Positions 1 through 6,785 of a stretch of 18,823 nt of DNA are shown piece after piece. The notes below the pieces were generated by a model. The model had not been told where the DNA came from. It worked only from the letters and a program-made list of their open reading frames with translations, and searched no databases. The stretch's first letter is position 1. The number at the start of each line of letters is the position of its first letter. The position numbers were made by a program, and so were the translations under genes. Source of the stretch: Acidobacteriota bacterium (GTDB lineage Bacteria; Acidobacteriota; Terriglobia; Terriglobales; Acidobacteriaceae); NCBI GenBank assembly GCA_023441255.1, contig JAEZPW010000357.1:1-18823 (forward strand), written 5' to 3'.

Positions 1-2
1 TC

Positions 3-2096
3 GTCGTCTACGGGCGCGAGTCCAACCTTTACGACCAGATCTCCGGTTCCGACTTCGAATATGACCAGACGACCGGGAACGTCGTAGCGAAGGGCGAGGT
101 CAACATCGACCTTGAGGGCAATGCCGCCGGCGAGATCACCGGGCCATACGCTCCGCCGCCGGAGCTGAAGAACCCGATCCACCTGAAGACGCGCGGTCTC
201 GTGTTCAATCAGAAGACGGGCATTGCTCAAACTGACGAGCGCGTCGAGTTCCGCATACCGCACGCCACTGGTTCGGCCGTTGGCGCCCACTACGATTCGA
301 AGTCAAATGTGCTGACACTTGCGTCTGACGTCAACTTCAATACCAGTGGCGCGCAGGCCGCGAGCATCACGGCTCGTAGCGGCACCCTGTCCAAGGATCC
401 GCGTCGGGCCATCTTCGCTTACGCCACCATGCGTCGTGGCGCGCAGGAAATGTCCGCCAATAAAGTCACACTGTTCCTACGTGATGACAACAGCATCGAG
501 CGTGTCCTCGCGCAGGGTAATGTCCAGACAACGGCCAGCGGTGAGACCAACGTAGCTGCGAACGCCCCCACAGCCGAGTTCTTTATTACCGCGAAGAATC
601 TGCTCGAATCTGCAGTAATGAGAGGCGGCGTGACGATGCACTCCACCGGCGCTCACGTCATTGACGCGAATGCCGAACGGGTGCTCATGGACTTTGACGC
701 GGAAGCAAAACTGCGCAAGGTAACGGCTACGGGCGGAGTGCGGCTGCTGCAGTCGCCCACGGGAGCTGCGAAACCCGCAAAGCCCGCCATCACCCTCACC
801 TCAATGGCGACGACACCGACCCGAACGCCAGGCGCGAGCGGGGGACAAAACAACGTCGAGCTCACCGCTCCCACTCTTGACATCTATGTTCATGGCGGCC
901 GCACGCTGGACTTTGCACAGACCTCCGGTCCCTCGCAAATCACGGTCAAGCCTGTTCAGCAGAGTAACGGTACATCACGCACCGTGATCACGGCCGGAAG
1001 CTTCAGAGCGAACTTCGATCACAACCGAATGAGCGGCATACACGGAGCCCCCGACGCACGCGTGGTTCAGTCCACTGAGGGGCAGCCGGACAAGGTAAGC
1101 ACCAGCCAGCAACTTGATGCCACCTTCGATCCTACGGGCGCAATCAGCGGGTTCGTTCAGCAGGGTGATTTCAGGTACAGAGAGGGCCAGACCGGAGGAA
1201 AGATCGATCGGTCGGCATGGGCTGAAAAGGCCACCTACAACGATCTTGCCCAGGTGCTCACTCTGGAGGGCTCGCCGCGAGTCGTCGACGCTGGCATGAC
1301 TACGACCGCACAGCTGATCCGTCTGAATCGCCGTACCGGCGATGCCGAAGCTCAGCAGGATGTGAAGACGACCTACAGCGAGCTTCAGGCCCAGCCTGGT
1401 GGCGCTATGCTGGCGTCCTCCGACCCGGTTCACGTAACAGCAGCGAACATGACCCTGAAGCGCGCGAACAGTGTGGCTCGTTACAGCGGGAGCGCCCGGT
1501 TGTGGCAGGGCGGCAACATCATCCAGGCCCCAATCATCGTTTTTGACCGTGACCGGCGCAGTGTGACAGCGGAGGCAGCCTCCGGACAACGCGTCAATAC
1601 TGTACTGGTGCAGCAGGACAGTAAAGGCGCCTCTACCCCGGTCAGCATTGCCGCTGACCGTTTCAACTATGCCGACAAGCAGCGCAAAATCCTCTTCGAG
1701 GGCAACGTGCTGATGCGCGGCGCTGACGCCACGGTAACCGCGAATGAACTGCAGGCCTTTCTCAAGTCGGCGGTGACCGGGAAGAACTCTGCGGCCACCA
1801 GCAACAAGGCAACATCGGTGTTGCCCGGGAACGCCGGCCCCAGCCAGCTTGAGAAAGCCATTGCGGAAGGAAACGTCGTCGTTCAGCAACCCACGAGGAG
1901 AGCCACGGGTGACAAGCTGGTATATACCGCGGGCGATCAGAAGTTTGTGCTTACGGGCGGCTCGCCGAGCATTTTCGATGCCGAACGTGGCACCGTCACG
2001 GGCACTTCGTTGACCTTCTATACTGGCGATGATAGAGTGCTCGTTGAAGGTGGGGATAAAGGCCGAACTGTCACAACCACCAGAGTTTCCAAATAG
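3..2096 (+). CDS. LptC/LptA (OstA-like) LPS transport periplasmic protein, 5'-truncated by window edge
   Basis: The frame is open from the first base, so the true start lies upstream; the GTG at 201 is internal, because residues encoded before it (such as YGRESNLYDQISGSDF) continue the same LptC-like pattern. About 697 residues are visible. The first ~250 look LptC-like (LVFNQKTGIAQTDERVEF, GSAVGAHYD). The rest is a run of OstA/LptA-type beta repeats with phrases like VLAQGNVQTT, TATGGVRLL, ILFEGNVLMRG, AIAEGNVVVQQPTRRATG and FVLTGGSP. In known families LptC and LptA form the periplasmic bridge carrying lipopolysaccharide from the LptBFG transporter to LptD. E. coli LptA and LptC are each under 200 residues, so this chain is several times longer and may combine both roles (inference). 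Its TAG stop directly abuts the lptB ATG, indicating one transcription unit and likely translational coupling. Family assignment is firm; the exact split into LptC, LptA and LptD-N-like parts is not. Confidence 0.85.
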   Translation, partial: VVYGRESNLYDQISGSDFEYDQTTGNVVAKGEVNIDLEGNAAGEITGPYAPPPELKNPIHLKTRGLVFNQKTGIAQTDERVEFRIPHATGSAVGAHYDSKSNVLTLASDVNFNTSGAQAASITARSGTLSKDPRRAIFAYATMRRGAQEMSANKVTLFLRDDNSIERVLAQGNVQTTASGETNVAANAPTAEFFITAKNLLESAVMRGGVTMHSTGAHVIDANAERVLMDFDAEAKLRKVTATGGVRLLQSPTGAAKPAKPAITLTSMATTPTRTPGASGGQNNVELTAPTLDIYVHGGRTLDFAQTSGPSQITVKPVQQSNGTSRTVITAGSFRANFDHNRMSGIHGAPDARVVQSTEGQPDKVSTSQQLDATFDPTGAISGFVQQGDFRYREGQTGGKIDRSAWAEKATYNDLAQVLTLEGSPRVVDAGMTTTAQLIRLNRRTGDAEAQQDVKTTYSELQAQPGGAMLASSDPVHVTAANMTLKRANSVARYSGSARLWQGGNIIQAPIIVFDRDRRSVTAEAASGQRVNTVLVQQDSKGASTPVSIAADRFNYADKQRKILFEGNVLMRGADATVTANELQAFLKSAVTGKNSAATSNKATSVLPGNAGPSQLEKAIAEGNVVVQQPTRRATGDKLVYTAGDQKFVLTGGSPSIFDAERGTVTGTSLTFYTGDDRVLVEGGDKGRTVTTTRVSK

Positions 2097-2825
2097 ATGC
2101 AGACCCTCGCCACGGACGATATCGCCAAGACATACAAAGGCCGACGGGTAGTCAACGGCGTCAGTCTGCATGTTCGGCAGGGCGAAGTAGTTGGCTTGCT
2201 GGGACCAAACGGTGCAGGCAAGACTACGTCCTTCTACATGATTGTGGGGCTCACGCCACCGGATTCCGGCCGCATCCTGGTCGACGGCGAGGACATCACG
2301 CGCGAGCCGATGTACCTGCGGGCCCGCAACTACGGAATCAGCTACCTTCCCCAGGAACCGTCGGTGTTCCGCAAGCTGACAGTCGAGGAAAACATACTCG
2401 CTGTTCTGGAAGCCCAGCCCATGCCGTGGCACGAGCGGCGCGAAAGAGTGGAAACGTTGATCGCGCAGCTTGGATTGGGACACATTCGCCAGAACCGCGG
2501 CTATGCGCTATCCGGCGGTGAGCGACGTCGAGTTGAGATTGCGCGCTGTCTCTGCATTTCTCCATCCTTCATACTGCTTGACGAACCTTTCTCGGGCATT
2601 GACCCAATTGCAGTGCTCGACTTACAGAAGATAATCTTCAACCTGAAGGCGAGCGGGATCGGCGTGCTGATAACCGACCACAATGTTCGCGAGACTCTTT
2701 CGGTCACTGACCGCGCGTATATCATCAATGAAGGACGCGTGTTCCGTGCCGGAACTCCTGAACAACTCGGCAACGACCCCGAAGTCAAACGCGTCTATCT
2801 AGGAGAAAGTTTCTCTCTTGTGTAG
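2097..2825 (+). CDS. lptB: LPS export ABC transporter ATP-binding protein LptB
   Basis: 242 residues, the usual LptB length. All ABC ATPase motifs are present: Walker A GPNGAGKTT (36-44), Q-loop Gln86, signature LSGGERRR (138-145), Walker B ILLDEP (159-164) with catalytic Glu163, and switch His195 in ITDHNVRET. The signature context ALSGGERRRVEIAR and FSGIDP after Walker B are typical of LptB and distinguish it from LivF-type relatives. It powers extraction of LPS from the inner membrane together with LptF/LptG, which are not in this window, and feeds the periplasmic bridge. The ATG immediately follows the stop codon of the upstream LptC/LptA-type gene, with no good Shine-Dalgarno of its own, so translation is probably coupled. 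Confidence 0.97.
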   Translation: MQTLATDDIAKTYKGRRVVNGVSLHVRQGEVVGLLGPNGAGKTTSFYMIVGLTPPDSGRILVDGEDITREPMYLRARNYGISYLPQEPSVFRKLTVEENILAVLEAQPMPWHERRERVETLIAQLGLGHIRQNRGYALSGGERRRVEIARCLCISPSFILLDEPFSGIDPIAVLDLQKIIFNLKASGIGVLITDHNVRETLSVTDRAYIINEGRVFRAGTPEQLGNDPEVKRVYLGESFSLV

Positions 2826-2836
2826 TTGCGTTTTAT

Positions 2837-2854
2837 AACGCTGTTTTCAGCGTT
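2837..2854 (+). terminator. hairpin just after lptB, possible weak terminator or attenuator
   Basis: A perfect 7-bp inverted repeat AACGCTG / CAGCGTT around a TTTT loop starts 11 nt after the lptB stop. No T-run follows the stem, so a strong intrinsic terminator is unlikely; it could stabilise the upstream mRNA 3' end or partly attenuate read-through into rpoN. Confidence 0.4.
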
Positions 2855-2885
2855 GCACCTCGTTCGCTTCGTCTGGTCGTCTGTT

Positions 2886-2908
2886 ACGAAAGTGGAAATT
2901 ACTTTCGT
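2886..2908 (+). repeat. 8-bp inverted repeat in the lptB-rpoN gap
   Basis: ACGAAAGT (2886-2893) and ACTTTCGT (2901-2908) are perfect reverse complements with a 7-nt AT-rich loop. The repeat lies about 64 nt upstream of the rpoN ATG. It could be an RNA hairpin in the rpoN leader or a protein operator on the DNA; the sequence alone cannot decide. No confident promoter was identified around it. Confidence 0.5.
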
Positions 2909-2971
2909 GCGGAGGTTCGAGAGAGTTCCTGCTGATGTAACATAAATAACAGGAGAGCAATTCGCAGTCCG

Positions 2972-4768
2972 ATGGTGTCGTTACAGCCAAAGCTGAACCT
3001 CAAGGTTTCTCAGAAGCAGATTCTGACCCCTGGCCTCGTGCAGATGGTCAGCGTTCTTGCGCTCAACAAACTTGAGCTCAAGGACATGATCAACACCGAG
3101 ATGGTGGAGAACCCGGTTCTGGAAGAACTGGAGGATTCCGTTCCGTTGCTGGACGACGCTGCCCGGCGCGAGGAAGAACGTGTCGCCGAACCCGGCGAGT
3201 CTGCCGAAGAAAAGAAAACAGATTCTTTCGAGGAGATTGATTTCGGCTCCTTCTTCCGCGACTACCTCGATCCCGGCTACCGCAGTCCCGATCTCGAAGC
3301 GATCGAACGCCCGTCTTTCGAGAACTTCCTCTCGCGGCCGAGCACTCTCACCGACCACCTGATGTGGCAACTCGGTGCGATGAACGTGTCCGACCAGGTG
3401 CGTGAAGCCGCCGAACTGATCATCGGCAACTTGAACGAAGACGGTTACCTTACCGCGAGCGATGACGAAGTGATGGCAGCGGCCCACGGGGAACTGCCAC
3501 AGGCTGTTCCTGAACCTGAGCCGCAAACACCCGCTGCGAGCGTCGAACCAGTAGCCGAAGAATCCGACTTGGAGCTAGCAACGGAAGCTTCGGCCGTTGA
3601 AGAAATAGACCGGCCTCAAGTCGAACCGGGTGTCGTCGACGTGCCCCCGGGTATCCCGCTGGTGCACGATCCGGCTAGCGCCGAACCGGCGTCTTCGACT
3701 GTCGCCGTCGACACACTGCCCGAACCCTCGGCGAACGCCGCCGAAACCCCAGCCAAACTTACCCTCGTACCTGCGCGCGAAGGGCCGAAACCGCTATTCA
3801 CGATTGATGATCTGCAGCAGGCGAAAGACATCGTCAGGCAGATGGATCCCATCGGTGTTGCCGCGCACGATCTTCGTGAGTGTCTCCTGGCGCAGTTGCG
3901 TTACCACGTGGCTGTCCATGAACGCCACGTTGCGCAGGGCAAGAACGGCAACGGCACGGGGCAGGTCCTCGCGGACGCCGTCGCGGTGGTCGACAACCAC
4001 CTCAAGGAACTCCAGAACAAGCAGCTGAAGGAAATATCGAAGGCGACTAACCGGCCCCTGGAGGCCATCCAGCAGGCACTGGACTTCATTCGCACACTCG
4101 ATCCGAGGCCCGGCCTTCGCTACAACAAGATCGAGGCGCGGCTGATCGAGCCGGACGTTGCCATCATCAAGCAGGGCGACGAGTACCTGGTTGTCTTGAA
4201 TGACGAAGACGTGCCGCAACTTCGGCTCAATCCCACTTATCGTCGATTGCTCAACAAAGACGAGTCCGAAAAGGACGTCCGGTCCTACATCAAGGAAAAG
4301 TACAAGTCGGCCATTCAGCTCATTAAGAACATCGAGCAGCGCAAGCAGACGATCCTGAAAGTCTGCTACGCCATCATCGGGCGCCAGCGCGAGTTTCTTG
4401 ATTTCGGCATTGACCAACTCAAGCCGATGATGATCAAGGAAGTGGCAGAAGAGATCGGCGTACATCCCTCGACCGTCAGCCGTGCGGTTGCTAACAAATA
4501 CGCGCACACGCCCCAGGGCGTTTTTGAACTTCGCTACTTCTTCAGCGAGAGCGTGAACGGTCCCGAAGGAGGTGGCACATCGCTGCTCATCCTGAAGCGC
4601 CGCGTCAAGAAGCTGATCGAGGAAGAAGATCCTACCAGGCCGTATACGGATGAGCAGATCACCCGCATCCTCCAGTCGCAGGGTATTCAGGTCACTCGCC
4701 GCACGGTCGCAAAATATCGGGAGGACATGCACATCCCGAGCACCCACCAGCGTAGAGTGAAAAAATAG
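2972..4768 (+). CDS. rpoN: RNA polymerase sigma-54 factor (RpoN) with a large internal insertion
   Basis: 598 residues, versus about 480 in E. coli. Region I, the activator-interacting segment, is at 1-50 (LNLKVSQKQILTPGLVQM, ENPVLEEL), followed by an acidic region II. The core-binding domain includes NLNEDGYL (~153-160) and QMDPIGVAAHDLRECL (~288-303). The promoter-binding helix-turn-helix is near 488-515 (KEVAEEIGVHPSTVSRAVANK), and the RpoN box RRTVAKYRE near 575-584 reads the -24 element. Between residues ~170 and ~272 lies a low-complexity Pro/Ala/Glu/Val-rich segment splitting the core-binding domain, which E. coli RpoN lacks. The start is supported by an AGGAGA at 2951-2956, although the spacing of 15 nt is long; the GTG one codon on is an alternative. 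Sigma-54 needs AAA+ activators, none of which is encoded here. Confidence 0.97.
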   Translation: MVSLQPKLNLKVSQKQILTPGLVQMVSVLALNKLELKDMINTEMVENPVLEELEDSVPLLDDAARREEERVAEPGESAEEKKTDSFEEIDFGSFFRDYLDPGYRSPDLEAIERPSFENFLSRPSTLTDHLMWQLGAMNVSDQVREAAELIIGNLNEDGYLTASDDEVMAAAHGELPQAVPEPEPQTPAASVEPVAEESDLELATEASAVEEIDRPQVEPGVVDVPPGIPLVHDPASAEPASSTVAVDTLPEPSANAAETPAKLTLVPAREGPKPLFTIDDLQQAKDIVRQMDPIGVAAHDLRECLLAQLRYHVAVHERHVAQGKNGNGTGQVLADAVAVVDNHLKELQNKQLKEISKATNRPLEAIQQALDFIRTLDPRPGLRYNKIEARLIEPDVAIIKQGDEYLVVLNDEDVPQLRLNPTYRRLLNKDESEKDVRSYIKEKYKSAIQLIKNIEQRKQTILKVCYAIIGRQREFLDFGIDQLKPMMIKEVAEEIGVHPSTVSRAVANKYAHTPQGVFELRYFFSESVNGPEGGGTSLLILKRRVKKLIEEEDPTRPYTDEQITRILQSQGIQVTRRTVAKYREDMHIPSTHQRRVKK

Positions 4769-4933
4769 GTTTTGTAGTGGCGGGATCCCGCTGTTCGGGA
4801 TGTACGTGGTACATTCGGCGCGACAGTGGGAAAGAAAGCCGCCGTCTCTGGGCGGCTGAAGTGGTGAACCCACCCCGCAACCTTCCCGGCAAAAATGGGG
4901 AGGTCCCGGCGGGGCATCAGGAGGGAACCTTCG
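4769..4933 (+). promoter_or_regulatory. structured 5' leader upstream of hpf, class unknown
   Basis: This 165-nt rpoN-hpf gap is full of inverted repeats, in order: ATCCCG/CGGGAT (4785-4790, 4796-4801); ATGTAC/GTACAT (4800-4805, 4809-4814); AGCCGCC/GGCGGCT (4837-4843, 4851-4857); GTGG/CCAC (4861-4864, 4870-4873); and a two-part stem of CCCCGC/GCGGGG (4873-4878, 4909-4914) enclosing ACCTTCCC/GGGGAGGT (4880-4887, 4897-4904, one G-U pair). The large stem ends five bases before the Shine-Dalgarno. This density suggests a folded RNA controlling hpf, but it does not match the riboswitch consensus sequences I tried from memory (c-di-GMP, cobalamin, glycine, fluoride, c-di-AMP). Structured RNAs are known upstream of raiA/hpf genes in Firmicutes and Actinobacteria; relation to those is not shown. 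Confidence 0.55.
4919..4925 (+). promoter_or_regulatory. hpf ribosome binding site
   Basis: AGGAGGG sits 8 nt before the ATG at 4934. It decides the hpf start against an in-frame upstream ATG at 4895, which would lie inside the stem-loop leader and add 13 residues unlike the family N-terminus. Confidence 0.9.
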
Positions 4934-5536
4934 ATGAACGTCGAGTACACCGGCAGAAATTGCGAAATCACTCCCGCGATCAAGAAGCAGGTCGAAACTG
5001 GCCTTGTAAAGCTGGCAAAGCTGCTCGGAGATAACTTCGAGACCAAGGTGATTCTTGCGATCGAGCGTAAGCGATGCAAGGCCGAGGTTACCCTAACCAG
5101 CCGCAACAGGCAGACCATCGTCAGCGTCGCCGAAGCCTCCGACATGATGGCCGCCATCGACGGCGCGCTTGACCGCGCCGAGAAGCAGGCCATCAAGAAT
5201 AAGGGCCGATGGCGTAACCTGAAGCGACAGCCGAAGAAACAGAAGAGCTTCGTCGAGGAGGTCGAACCCGAGCAGGTCGTGATGGCCGTGGGCGCATCGG
5301 CAAACACCGCCGTTCACGTTGCGGTACACAACTTTCCGGCGGCTGTGCATACCACTGAGGCCCACCTCACACGCTCGAAGGACGCACTGGCGATCCGTCC
5401 TATGAAGCTGGAGGAAGCAGTAAAGGAATGTGAGTTCCGCGACCGCGATGTTTTCGTGTTCCGCGACATGAAAGGCGACGTCAAGGTTATCCACCGGAAG
5501 AAAGACGGCAAGTTGGAACTTATCGAAGTCCCTTAG
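4934..5536 (+). CDS. hpf: long-form ribosome hibernation promoting factor (HPF/RaiA/YfiA family)
   Basis: 200 residues. The N-terminal S30AE domain (1-~100; MNVEYTGRNCEITPAIKKQVE, then VSVAEASDMMAAIDGALDRAEKQ) binds the 30S decoding region. The C-terminal dimerisation domain (~155-200; IRPMKLEEAVKECEFRDRD, VFVFRDMKGDVKVIHRKKDG) is the signature of the long form, which pairs ribosomes into inactive 100S dimers. The linker (~105-150) contains a basic stretch RWRNLKRQPKKQK and an Ala/Val/His-rich part. The start at 4934 follows a near-ideal AGGAGGG. It lies downstream of rpoN, as in many Gram-negative bacteria, behind a structured leader, and is closed by an intrinsic terminator, so it can be a separately controlled unit. 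Confidence 0.96.
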   Translation: MNVEYTGRNCEITPAIKKQVETGLVKLAKLLGDNFETKVILAIERKRCKAEVTLTSRNRQTIVSVAEASDMMAAIDGALDRAEKQAIKNKGRWRNLKRQPKKQKSFVEEVEPEQVVMAVGASANTAVHVAVHNFPAAVHTTEAHLTRSKDALAIRPMKLEEAVKECEFRDRDVFVFRDMKGDVKVIHRKKDGKLELIEVP

Positions 5537-5556
5537 ATCCCGGGTCAACTTTGCAC

Positions 5557-5582
5557 AAAAGGGCACAGCACGTGCCCTTTTT
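5557..5582 (+). terminator. intrinsic terminator after hpf
   Basis: AAAAGGGCAC (5557-5566) and GTGCCCTTTT (5572-5581) form a 10-bp stem with a 5-nt loop, ending in T's, 20 nt after the hpf stop. This is the best intrinsic terminator on the plus strand of the window. It implies rapZ has its own promoter or depends on read-through. Confidence 0.85.
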
Positions 5583-5670
5583 CACGCTTTTAACTTTCAA
5601 CCCCAGGCGATTTCCGGTGTCGGGGCATCACCTTAGATTTGTGGCACGTTGAGTGTTACGATTGACACGG

Positions 5671-6642
5671 ATGCCAGCTCGCCCAAAGTCGAAGCGCTCC
5701 GCTCGGACTGTGCACGCCCGTGACGGCCACGGAAACGGCCGCGCATCGTCGCAGCCAGCCCAGCCCGAGCACAAGCAGGCGCGCCCCCAGACCGAGCTGG
5801 TCATCATCACCGGCATAAGCGGTTCCGGAAAGATTTCTGCCCTGAAGGTTTTCGAAGATCTGGGCTACTACTGCGTCGATAATCTGCCCACCGACCTGAT
5901 CCCGAATTTCGCCGAGCTCGTCAAGCAATCGAACGAGATCGAGCGCGCAGCCCTGGTCGCCGACGTTCGCGAAGGCGAGGCTCTCAAGAAGCTGCCCGAT
6001 GTTGTCCGTGGACTCAGAGAACAGCTCCCCACCAAGGTGGTTTTTCTCGAAGCCAGCGACGAGGCTCTCATTCGCCGCTTCAGCGAAACGCGCCGCCCGC
6101 ATCCACTCAGCGGACAGTCAGTGCCGGTGAAAGCGGCCATCGCGACCGAACGGCGCCAGCTTAACCAGGTTAAGCGCATTGCGGATGTGGTCATCGACAC
6201 CTCGAAATTCAACGTTCACGAATTGCGTTCGTTCATCACGAAGCGCTTCGAGCACGAGCCCTCGACCAAGAACATCCTGGTTTCAATCGTCAGCTTCGGC
6301 TATAAGCATGGCGTCCCGAGCGAGGCCGATCTGATGTTCGATGTTCGGTTCCTGCCGAATCCTCACTTTGTCCCTGAGTTCCGTCCGTTTACCGGCAGGC
6401 ATCCCAAGGTCGCGAAGTACATTCGCTCGTTTCCGCAGACCCAGGAGTTCATCAATCGCATCTCCGACCTGCTGATCTACTTGCTGCCGCACTATGTGGA
6501 AGAGGGGAAGAGCTACCTGACCGTGGCTTTCGGCTGCACAGGTGGGCAGCACCGCTCGGTGCTGATTGCTCAGGAAGTGTTCAAGCGCCTGGTGAAAGCG
6601 GGTTATCCGGTCAAGGTCATACATAGAGACAGTCCGAAGTAG
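5671..6642 (+). CDS. rapZ: RapZ-family nucleotide/RNA-binding protein with altered Walker A
   Basis: 323 residues from the ATG at 5671; a GTG at 5653 in frame would add six residues, and neither has a clear Shine-Dalgarno. After a basic ~40-residue N-terminal extension that E. coli RapZ lacks, the family pattern begins: P-loop GISGSGK (48-54), FEDLGYYCVDNLP, RRFSETRRPHPLS, ADVVIDTS, then the C-terminal RNA/metabolite-binding domain with SFGYKHG, DVRFLPNPHFVPEFRP and FGCTGGQHRSV. The residue after the P-loop Lys is Ile55 (att at 5833-5835) where Ser/Thr normally helps coordinate Mg-nucleotide. In E. coli RapZ senses glucosamine-6-phosphate and directs GlmY/GlmZ RNA control of glmS, linking to cell-envelope synthesis; in other phyla the target is unclear. 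Usual neighbour ptsN is absent. Confidence 0.93.
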   Translation: MPARPKSKRSARTVHARDGHGNGRASSQPAQPEHKQARPQTELVIITGISGSGKISALKVFEDLGYYCVDNLPTDLIPNFAELVKQSNEIERAALVADVREGEALKKLPDVVRGLREQLPTKVVFLEASDEALIRRFSETRRPHPLSGQSVPVKAAIATERRQLNQVKRIADVVIDTSKFNVHELRSFITKRFEHEPSTKNILVSIVSFGYKHGVPSEADLMFDVRFLPNPHFVPEFRPFTGRHPKVAKYIRSFPQTQEFINRISDLLIYLLPHYVEEGKSYLTVAFGCTGGQHRSVLIAQEVFKRLVKAGYPVKVIHRDSPK

Positions 6643-6785
6643 CTGTCTGTAGTGCTGCCTCTCAGGCGATTTGGGCGGTGCCCTAGGAAGTTCCCCCGCC
6701 TTTAGGCATATCTGAACTGTCCAGTATTCCAGTAAAATGAATTCTTGCGATCCCAGCAGCAAATCTCGTATGAGCGGCGGAGTGT
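6643..6785. other. rapZ-msbA intergenic gap
   Basis: 143 nt without a gene. A weak GGCGG/CCGCC pair (6674-6678, 6696-6700) is followed by TTT and might be a poor terminator for rapZ. No convincing promoter hexamer pair was found for the downstream exporter gene, whose only Shine-Dalgarno candidate (GGAG, 6779-6782) is very close to its ATG. Confidence 0.4.

Noticed and set aside
975..2483. 502-codon open frame on the minus strand
   Set aside because: It runs antisense to the LptC/LptA-type gene and lptB, both of which are strongly supported; its translation has no recognisable domain. Long antisense frames are expected at this GC content and codon bias.
4571..4586. TGGCAC...TGC resembling a sigma-54 promoter inside rpoN
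   Set aside because: Spacing is off by one base and the site is intragenic in a conserved coding region.
3794..4873. 359-codon minus-strand frame opposite rpoN
   Set aside because: Antisense shadow of the conserved sigma-54 C-terminal half; no family features.
4895..4933. Upstream in-frame ATG extending HPF by 13 residues
   Set aside because: It falls inside the stem-loop leader, lacks a Shine-Dalgarno of its own, and the family N-terminus matches the ATG at 4934 with AGGAGGG at ideal spacing.
4769..4933. Known riboswitch (c-di-GMP, cobalamin, glycine, fluoride, c-di-AMP) in the hpf leader
   Set aside because: None of the conserved core sequences I can recall for these classes is present; left as an unclassified structured leader.
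5642..5656. Sigma-54-like -24/-12 promoter (TGGCACG then GTGT) before rapZ
   Set aside because: The -12 lacks the required GC, and transcription would start only a few bases before the ATG; the match to TGGCAC is most likely chance.
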